Positions 6,605 through 11,357 of a stretch of 11,357 nt of DNA are shown one piece after another. Each line of letters starts with the position of its first letter. The first letter of the stretch is position 1. Under the pieces are notes generated by a model. It was not told where the DNA came from and did no database searches. It saw only the letters and a list, made by a program, of their open reading frames with translations. The stretch comes from Clostridium sp. UBA4108 (GTDB lineage: Bacteria; Bacillota; Clostridia; Clostridiales; Clostridiaceae): the NCBI GenBank assembly GCA_002381695.1, contig DFXM01000020.1:847080-858436 (forward strand), read 5' to 3'. The position numbers were made by a program, and so were the translations under genes.

Positions 6605-7105
6605 CTAGCTATGATGGGTTAGGAGAGAGTTATCTAGTAAACTAGTAGCCTCCACAGTAGTTATGTCTTTTGCTAAACTTATTTCTTCAATTAAAAACTT
6701 TTTTGTAGCCTTTAACATCTGTTTTTCACTTGAGGTTAAAGGTTTGCGCCTATTAATCTCCGTGAGGGTATAGATTACTTCAGCATAATCTATTAAGGTA
6801 CCTGATTTAAATTTAAGTGTGTTAGTGACCATTCTTTCCTTACAATTGCTATTAAGGGAATCCTCTAGTGTACTATTAAAAGTATCAATATTATTTAATA
6901 GATTATCTAAGGTTGTTACATCACTAATTAATCTTATTTGAGAGTTTTCTAAACGGTTAGAGGGTATGGTTATTTTTAAATTATTATTTAATAGATTTAT
7001 TTTATAATAATTTTGCATTTTTCCAGAAAACATCTTTTTTTCGATTACATTAATTATTCCTACACCTTGGCTAGGATAAACAATTTTATCACCAATATTG
7101 AACAA
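6605..7105 (-). CDS. CarD/CdnL-family RNA-polymerase-binding regulator, copy 2
   Basis: Paralogue of the gene at 5809-6312, with the same predicted role at the RNA polymerase beta lobe. From TTG at 7105 it is 166 residues. GGAGG at 7114-7118 is eight bases upstream, exactly as in copy 1. Longer in-frame starts (ATG at 7120 or 7165) overlap the ribosome binding site or the -35 of promoter P2 and are rejected. Residues 1-18 and 31-43 (QNYYKINLLNNNL) are identical to copy 1. By hand count about 113 of the first 160 positions match. Differences cluster at 19-30 and 83-113, and the last residues (LLTHHS against ISSMSSI) are unrelated. Cys88 again replaces the family Trp. A duplicated promoter pair lies upstream. 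Which copy is ancestral cannot be told from this sequence. Confidence 0.88.
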   Translation of the reverse strand: MFNIGDKIVYPSQGVGIINVIEKKMFSGKMQNYYKINLLNNNLKITIPSNRLENSQIRLISDVTTLDNLLNNIDTFNSTLEDSLNSNCKERMVTNTLKFKSGTLIDYAEVIYTLTEINRRKPLTSSEKQMLKATKKFLIEEISLAKDITTVEATSLLDNSLLTHHS

Positions 7106-7136
7106 ATAAATCGCCTCCATATTTTTGTATAATATA

Positions 7137-7165
7137 AGTATAACACAAAACAAATTTAATAGCAA
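7137..7165 (-). promoter_or_regulatory. Promoter P2 of carD-like copy 2 (extended -10)
   Basis: On the minus strand, TTGCTA (7160-7165), a 17-bp spacer and TATACT (7137-7142) preceded by TGT. It matches P2 of copy 1 in hexamers, spacer length and distance to the start codon. Confidence 0.75.
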
Positions 7166-7172
7166 AATTTCA

Positions 7173-7201
7173 ATTCTATCATAAATTTATTTGTATGTCA
7201 A
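7173..7201 (-). promoter_or_regulatory. Promoter P1 of carD-like copy 2
   Basis: On the minus strand, TTGACA (7196-7201), a 17-bp spacer and TAGAAT (7173-7178), again 36 bp upstream of P2. Similarity to the copy 1 upstream region ends about nine bases beyond this -35, marking the edge of the duplicated segment. Confidence 0.8.
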
Positions 7202-7557
7202 TTAGTGATTTTGTGTAAAAATTAAAAAGGATTTGGGGAAATCTAAATGGCAATTTTAATATGAATTCTATATTCTTAGTTAATACATATAGGTTTAAAG
7301 AAAAGAAGATTTTCATGATAACTATATAAAACCATATAGGATAGTAGACAAAAGACATATCGAATTACAGAGAGAAGAAGTAAGAGGCTCTATAATAGAC
7401 ATAATGAGAATGTAAGAGTTGATTTCAACCTTTGAAGAGAATTCAGATTTCATTATAGAAAAAACTTAGATAATAAAATGATATAATAAAAGAGATTAAG
7501 GATCATAAATATATTAAATTTAAGAAGTTTAGTAGGTATTGAAAGAGGTGAATACAT
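7202..7557. other. Intergenic region between carD-like copy 2 and the DUF503 gene
   Basis: About 355 nt without a supportable gene. A plus-strand frame from 7299 to 7469 is open except for one TAA at 7413, but it has no start with a ribosome binding site and no recognisable product. The right end carries the candidate promoter of the DUF503 gene. Confidence 0.5.
7479..7487 (+). promoter_or_regulatory. Candidate extended -10 promoter of the DUF503 gene
   Basis: TGATATAAT is a perfect extended -10, about 70 nt before the ATG at 7558. No convincing -35 is present. The same nine bases occur upstream of the acyltransferase gene. Confidence 0.5.
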
Positions 7558-7845
7558 ATGAGAATATTAATGATGAAGGTGGGGTTAAGGGCTAGCTGGG
7601 TTAATTCGTTAAAGGAAAAAAGAATGGTTATTAAAAGTCTGATGCAGAGAATTAAAAACAAATTTAATGTTTCTGTAAGTGAGGTAGATGACCAAGACAT
7701 CCATAAAAGTATAGTTATAGGCATAGCCGCAGTTGGTACCAGTCAGGAGATTCTAGACTCGACCTATGAGGCCTTAGTTAATTTTATTGAAGATAACACT
7801 GATGGAGAAATAGTATCTATAGAAAAAGAAATAGAGGTATTTTAA
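7558..7845 (+). CDS. DUF503 (YlxP-like) small conserved protein
   Basis: A 95-residue protein of the DUF503 family, whose biochemical role is not established. In many Firmicutes the homologue (B. subtilis YlxP) is encoded in the nusA-infB-rbfA region, which suggests a translation or ribosome link. Family features visible are the VGLRASWVNSLKEKRMVIKSLMQRI segment (8-32), the phrase FNVSVSEVDDQD (36-47) and the ending IVSIEKEIEVF (85-95). AGAGGTGA lies just upstream of the ATG, which supports the start. Here it stands alone with its own candidate promoter, separated from infB-type neighbours. No membrane segment or signal peptide. Confidence 0.88.
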   Translation: MRILMMKVGLRASWVNSLKEKRMVIKSLMQRIKNKFNVSVSEVDDQDIHKSIVIGIAAVGTSQEILDSTYEALVNFIEDNTDGEIVSIEKEIEVF

Positions 7846-7862
7846 ATAGTTTTTTCATTAAA

Positions 7863-7881
7863 TTAAGAAATAATTTCTTAA
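7863..7881. repeat. Palindrome after the DUF503 gene
   Basis: TTAAGAAAT-A-ATTTCTTAA is a perfect 9-bp inverted repeat about a single base, 18 nt after the DUF503 stop. It could be a weak AT-rich terminator, but only a short T-rich stretch follows. A closely similar palindrome lies beyond the acyltransferase gene at 9140-9159. Confidence 0.45.
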
Positions 7882-7951
7882 ATTTAGTTATAGATTTATA
7901 CCTAAAGCGTTATTGTAACTATAGAAGAATGGTTTTAAGAGAATGTTTATA

Positions 7952-7960
7952 TGATATAAT
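7952..7960 (+). promoter_or_regulatory. Candidate extended -10 promoter of the acyltransferase gene
   Basis: TGATATAAT, a perfect extended -10, lies 65 nt before the ATG at 8026. The region at -35 (GTTTTA at 17 bp) is a poor match. Confidence 0.5.
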
Positions 7961-8025
7961 GATTATACATATTACAAAATATAAAATAGAAAAATTTAAA
8001 ACATTAATATTTTAGGGGGAAACCA

Positions 8026-9117
8026 ATGAGAAGAAGGGAAATTGATTGGATTAGGAACATTGCTATTTTAATGCTATTTATTTACCATACAGCAGTAATA
8101 TTTGCAGATTTTGGAGATTTTTATATTAAGGCAGAAGATTCTAATTTGTTTTCGAACCTATTTATTTTATTGACGTTTTCGTGGTATATGCCACTTCTAT
8201 TTTTTTTAGCAGGAGCTTCTACCTATTTTGCGTTGCAAAGGAGAAGTGGAGGGCAATATATAAAGGAGAGAGTTAAGAGACTGCTTATCCCATTCATTTT
8301 TGGAATAGTAGTTATAGTTCCACCACAAACATATCTAGCAAGACTATGGAGAGGGGAAACCCATATTAATTATTTTCGGCATTTAGCACAATTTTTTACC
8401 AATGTAAGTGATTTCATGGGGTTTGATGGAAAGTTTAGCCCAGCGCATCTTTGGTTTATAGTCTTTTTATTTATTATTTCAATAGCTGGTGTGTATATAA
8501 TCAAAGGACTTAAAACAACAGTAGGAGAATTTATACTTGAGAAAATTAAGCCTATACTCTTAGGAAAGCAAGGAATTCTTTGGTTGCTTTTTCTCATAGT
8601 GGCTATGGAGTTTATTCCTAGTGTAGGTGGAAAAGGAATGATAACAAATTTATTGCTATTCATTTTGGGGTATATAACTTATAGTGATAAGGACTACTTA
8701 ACACAAATTTCAAAGTATAGAAGAACCTTTTTTATATCAAATATAATAATTATTATATTAGGAGCATGCTATTCACTGGCTATTCGAAATATGCTTCAAG
8801 GAGAATTAGGGTATATATTAGATACTATTATAAAAAATATTCTCTTGATAACAATGGGAATTACAATAATAGGATATAGTATAAGATACTTAAATAAGGA
8901 GCATAAATTATTATTCTATTTAAACAAAGCATCCTTTCCTGTATATATATTACATCAAACCATACTTCTTTTAATAGCTTTTTATATTATGCCATTGATG
9001 TTACCAGCTTGGATTTCCATGCCACTAATAATTGGATCATCTTTTGGAATGACCTTTTGTGCATATGAAGTATGTAAGAGAATAAAACCAATTAGTATAT
9101 TGCTTGGAATGAAATAG
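8026..9117 (+). CDS. Acyltransferase-3 family integral membrane protein
   Basis: Predicted membrane O-acyltransferase of the acyltransferase-3 (OafA/OpgC) family, which transfers acyl groups to extracytoplasmic glycans or other envelope molecules; the substrate is not predictable here. The 363-residue protein has about ten hydrophobic segments (roughly 8-28, 42-66, 85-103, 142-160, 183-199, 205-219, 233-253, 267-285, 303-325 and 328-347). Family signs are the N-terminal RRREIDWIRNIAI leading to a conserved His (His21) in the first helix, the basic loop KERVKRLLIPF (80-90) before the third segment, PAHLWF with His141, and FPVYILHQ with His310 near the end. AGGGGGA at 8014-8020 is six bases before the ATG. 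It is apparently monocistronic, with its own extended -10 and a strong terminator. No extracellular SGNH domain is fused. Confidence 0.9.
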   Translation: MRRREIDWIRNIAILMLFIYHTAVIFADFGDFYIKAEDSNLFSNLFILLTFSWYMPLLFFLAGASTYFALQRRSGGQYIKERVKRLLIPFIFGIVVIVPPQTYLARLWRGETHINYFRHLAQFFTNVSDFMGFDGKFSPAHLWFIVFLFIISIAGVYIIKGLKTTVGEFILEKIKPILLGKQGILWLLFLIVAMEFIPSVGGKGMITNLLLFILGYITYSDKDYLTQISKYRRTFFISNIIIIILGACYSLAIRNMLQGELGYILDTIIKNILLITMGITIIGYSIRYLNKEHKLLFYLNKASFPVYILHQTILLLIAFYIMPLMLPAWISMPLIIGSSFGMTFCAYEVCKRIKPISILLGMK

Positions 9118-9139
9118 ATATTTCAAAATAGGACAGATT

Positions 9140-9159
9140 TAAGAAATTTAAATTTCTTA
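9140..9159. repeat. Perfect 20-bp palindrome after the acyltransferase gene
   Basis: TAAGAAATTTAAATTTCTTA is self-complementary over its whole length. It lies 23 nt after the acyltransferase stop and upstream of the true terminator. It shares the half-site TAAGAAAT with the palindrome at 7863-7881, so the acyltransferase gene is flanked by two similar palindromes. Confidence 0.5.
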
Positions 9160-9187
9160 GAATTCAGAGTTCTTATATTTTAGAAAA

Positions 9188-9219
9188 AAATGACCTTGCA
9201 TTCAAATGCGAGGTCGTTT
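9188..9219 (+). terminator. Intrinsic terminator of the acyltransferase gene
   Basis: A 15-bp stem (9188-9202 with 9205-9219), continuous if two G-U pairs are allowed, has a GC-rich centre (TGACCTTGC / GCGAGGTCG). It is preceded by an A-run and followed by TTTCTATT. Confidence 0.8.
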
Positions 9220-9272
9220 CTATTAGAGTTACTAAATATTATAGATATTCTAAATGAAAATTTAGTATTTAG

Positions 9273-9302
9273 TTACAAAAGTTGTTTAACTTGGATTATA
9301 AT
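9273..9302 (+). promoter_or_regulatory. Candidate promoter of pepF
   Basis: TATAAT at 9297-9302 is a perfect -10; TTACAA at 9273-9278, 18 bp upstream, is a weak -35. It would place the start about 115 nt before the pepF ATG, so the transcript would include the two hairpins that follow. Confidence 0.4.
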
Positions 9303-9309
9303 AATAGTA

Positions 9310-9393
9310 ATTTATATTAAACCAATTAAATTCAAAATGGTTTAATAATATAAATTGTATAGATGAATTTCACTATATATTAATAGTAGTGAA
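9310..9393 (+). promoter_or_regulatory. pepF leader with two inverted repeats
   Basis: The first repeat pairs ATTTATATTAAACCA (9310-9324) with 9338-9355, a 15-bp stem interrupted by a 3-nt bulge. The second pairs TTCACTA (9369-9375) with TAGTGAA (9387-9393). Neither is followed by a T-run, so they are not terminators. They lie between the candidate promoter and the ribosome binding site GGAGGTG at 9411-9417. No known riboswitch was recognised. Confidence 0.4.
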
Positions 9394-9422
9394 GATAGGT
9401 AATATACTATGGAGGTGTAATA

Positions 9423-11225
9423 ATGTCAGATGTACAAAAATTAAAAACTAGAGAAGAAATAGAAAAAAAGTATAAATGGAAGGTAGAGAAGATGTATTCT
9501 TCTGATGAAATATGGGAAAGAGACTTTAAAAAATTAAAAGAAAGTGTAAGTGTTCTTTTAGAATTTAAAGGAAAGCTTAATAATGGACAAAAACTTTTAG
9601 AATACTTAGAGAACTATGAAAAAATATCTAGCTTATATGAAGATTTAATTGTATATGCTCATTTAAAAAGTGATGAAAATACAGCTAATTCAAAATATCA
9701 AGTTATGATGGAGAAGATATCTGCATTTGGAGCAGAGTTTAGTGGAATTACATCTTATTTTGTGCCTGAATTATTATCTATGGATAGCAAAAAGGTTGAG
9801 GAATTAATAGCTAATGCTAGTGGTTTAAAGGATTATGAGATTTATATTAGAAATATTCTTGAGGAAAAACCTCATATTTTAAGTGAAGAGGAAGAGAAGA
9901 TTTTAGCCACTGTAAGTGATTGTTTAAGTGCTCCTAGTAACATATATAAAATGCTAACCAATGCAGATATGACATTTCCAATGATTGAGGATGAAAATGG
10001 CAGTAAAGTAGAACTTACAGATTCAAACTACGGATTGTTTATAACGAACAAGGATAGAACTGTTAGAGAGAATGCTTTTAAAGCATTATTTGGAACCTAT
10101 AAGAAGTTTGAAAATACGATTTCAACCTCTTATACTGCCTCTGTGAAAAACTTTATTTTTGATTCTAAAATTAGAAAATATAATTCATGCCTTGAAAGTT
10201 CACTGAAGCCAGATAAAATACCAGTGGAAGTATATCATAATGTAGTTAGTACTATAAATAACAGAATAGATTCACTTCATAGATATGTAGAATTAAAAAA
10301 GAAACTATTGGGCTTAAATGAAATTCATATGTATGATTTATATGTGCCAATTATAGAAGCACCAAAATTTAATATTCCATACGAAGAAGGATTGAAATTA
10401 TGTGAAAAGGCTCTAAAACCAATGGGAGAGGAGTATATATCTATCTTCAATGAGGGAGTTGAAAGTGGCTGGATAGATGTGTATGAAAACAAAGGAAAAC
10501 GAGGGGGAGCATATTCTAGTGGTAGCTATACTTCCATGCCATATATTTTATTAAATTACAAGAATCTTGTGAATGATGTATCTACCCTAATTCATGAAAT
10601 GGGTCACAGTATTCATTCCTATTATTCAAAAAAGCATCAACCATATATTTATGCAGATTATGTATTATTCTGTGCAGAAGTTGCATCCACCACTAATGAA
10701 TGTTTACTGATGGATTATTTAATTAAAAATGAAACAGATAAAACAAAAAGATTATATTTGATAAATCAACAACTAGAAGGTATAAGAACTACAGTGTTTA
10801 GACAAACCATGTTTGCAGAGTTCGAATTAATTGTCCATGAAAAAATGGAGCAGGGGGAAGCACTATCCAGTGATGATTTATCTAGTATATATCATGATTT
10901 GAATGTAAAATATTTTGGAAGTTCTATGATAGTTGATAGTGAAATAGATATTGAGTGGGCGAGAATTCCGCACTTCTATAGAGATTTTTATGTATATCAA
11001 TATGTAACTGGTTTTGCTGCTGCAAACTCTTTCTATCAAAAGATTTTAAATGAGGGAGCAGAAGCTGTAGAGAAATATAAAGGATTCCTAAAGGCCGGGG
11101 GTAGTGATTATCCAATAGAAATTCTAAAAAGGGCGGGAGTAGATATGACCACTCCTAAGCCATTAGAAGATACTATTAATAGATTCGATGAACTTTTAAC
11201 TATGCTAGAAGTAGAATTACAATAA
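9423..11225 (+). CDS. pepF: Oligoendopeptidase F (M3B zinc metallopeptidase)
   Basis: Cytoplasmic zinc endopeptidase that cleaves short oligopeptides, used in peptide turnover. The 600-residue length is typical. The N-terminal half (about 1-200) is the helical lid region, with a PF08439-like oligopeptidase F segment near 110-180. The M3 catalytic domain occupies about 200-585. The zinc site is complete: HEMGH with ligands His391 and His395 and catalytic Glu392, and the third ligand Glu419 in FCAEVASTTNE. The C-terminal HFYRDFYVYQYVTGFAAA (517-534) carries the conserved His and Tyr residues of the active site. GGAGGTG at 9411-9417, five bases before the ATG, supports the start. There is no signal peptide. 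It is monocistronic here, with a clear terminator downstream. Confidence 0.96.
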   Translation: MSDVQKLKTREEIEKKYKWKVEKMYSSDEIWERDFKKLKESVSVLLEFKGKLNNGQKLLEYLENYEKISSLYEDLIVYAHLKSDENTANSKYQVMMEKISAFGAEFSGITSYFVPELLSMDSKKVEELIANASGLKDYEIYIRNILEEKPHILSEEEEKILATVSDCLSAPSNIYKMLTNADMTFPMIEDENGSKVELTDSNYGLFITNKDRTVRENAFKALFGTYKKFENTISTSYTASVKNFIFDSKIRKYNSCLESSLKPDKIPVEVYHNVVSTINNRIDSLHRYVELKKKLLGLNEIHMYDLYVPIIEAPKFNIPYEEGLKLCEKALKPMGEEYISIFNEGVESGWIDVYENKGKRGGAYSSGSYTSMPYILLNYKNLVNDVSTLIHEMGHSIHSYYSKKHQPYIYADYVLFCAEVASTTNECLLMDYLIKNETDKTKRLYLINQQLEGIRTTVFRQTMFAEFELIVHEKMEQGEALSSDDLSSIYHDLNVKYFGSSMIVDSEIDIEWARIPHFYRDFYVYQYVTGFAAANSFYQKILNEGAEAVEKYKGFLKAGGSDYPIEILKRAGVDMTTPKPLEDTINRFDELLTMLEVELQ

Positions 11226-11241
11226 AAAATATATATTAGAG

Positions 11242-11274
11242 AAAGTCTTCATATAATGTTTATGAGGACTTTTT
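11242..11274 (+). terminator. Intrinsic terminator of pepF
   Basis: A 12-bp stem (11242-11253 with 11261-11272) with one G-U pair and a 7-nt loop ends in a run of T to 11274. It starts 16 nt after the pepF stop. The remaining 83 bases of the window hold nothing I recognise. Confidence 0.82.
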
Positions 11275-11357
11275 CTAGTATATAAGTTGTAATTAAATTT
11301 CTACATTATATAAATAGGCTTAAATATAAAATTAGATTAATTAGAACTTTATATTAT

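Noticed and set aside
5809..7201. Composite mobile element suggested by the repeated 600-bp segments
   Set aside because: The repeats are diverged (about 70% protein identity), lie in the same orientation, contain only CarD-like genes and have no transposase or terminal repeats; simple tandem duplication suffices.
7503..7724. 73-codon hydrophobic minus-strand ORF
   Set aside because: Antisense to the DUF503 gene, whose family match and ribosome binding site are clear.
8370..8663. 97-codon minus-strand ORF
   Set aside because: Antisense to the acyltransferase gene, no ribosome binding site, no recognisable domain.
10924..11115. 63-codon minus-strand ORF
   Set aside because: Antisense to the conserved C-terminus of pepF; no independent support.

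Overview
The window looks like ordinary chromosome from a low-GC, anaerobic Firmicute, most likely Clostridium in the strict sense. The basis is the strong AT bias, the strong GGAGG-type ribosome binding sites with some TTG starts, and the gene set: adenosylcobalamin-dependent ribonucleotide reductase, CvfB, CarD-family proteins, a DUF503 protein and oligoendopeptidase F. There is no phage, transposase, CRISPR array, tRNA or rRNA.

Layout. (1) Positions 144-3167, minus strand, encode class II ribonucleotide reductase NrdJ, which ends in a strong bidirectional terminator (55-98). Its upstream region is the richest regulatory stretch here. It holds two NrdR-box-like sites 31 bp apart over a candidate promoter and a perfect DnaA box. 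Its leader has a near-perfect Shine-Dalgarno sequence separated from the nrdJ ATG by a hairpin that carries two start-stop minimal ORFs. (2) Positions 3600-5512, plus strand, are a probable three-gene operon: a gamma-carbonic-anhydrase-like hexapeptide protein, a free methionine-(R)-sulfoxide reductase (GAF fold) and the S1/winged-helix RNA-binding protein CvfB, closed by a terminator at 5534-5577. (3) Positions 5809-7105, minus strand, hold two tandem CarD/CdnL-like RNA-polymerase-binding proteins about 70% identical to each other. Each starts at TTG, and each carries the same duplicated pair of sigma-A promoters. Both have Cys where the DNA-contacting Trp of characterised CarD proteins sits. 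(4) From 7558 to the end, plus strand, are three singly transcribed genes: a DUF503 (YlxP-like) protein, an integral-membrane acyltransferase-3 protein, and oligoendopeptidase F with its terminator at 11242-11274.

How the parts relate. The NrdR and DnaA sites suggest dNTP supply is tied to nucleotide pools and perhaps replication. The 3600-5512 operon groups small metabolic, redox-repair and RNA-binding functions without an obvious single pathway. The CarD pair are probable global modulators of transcription initiation. I see no wholly new multi-gene system. The most unusual items are the nrdJ leader architecture and the duplicated, Trp-less CarD pair with its conserved tandem promoters.
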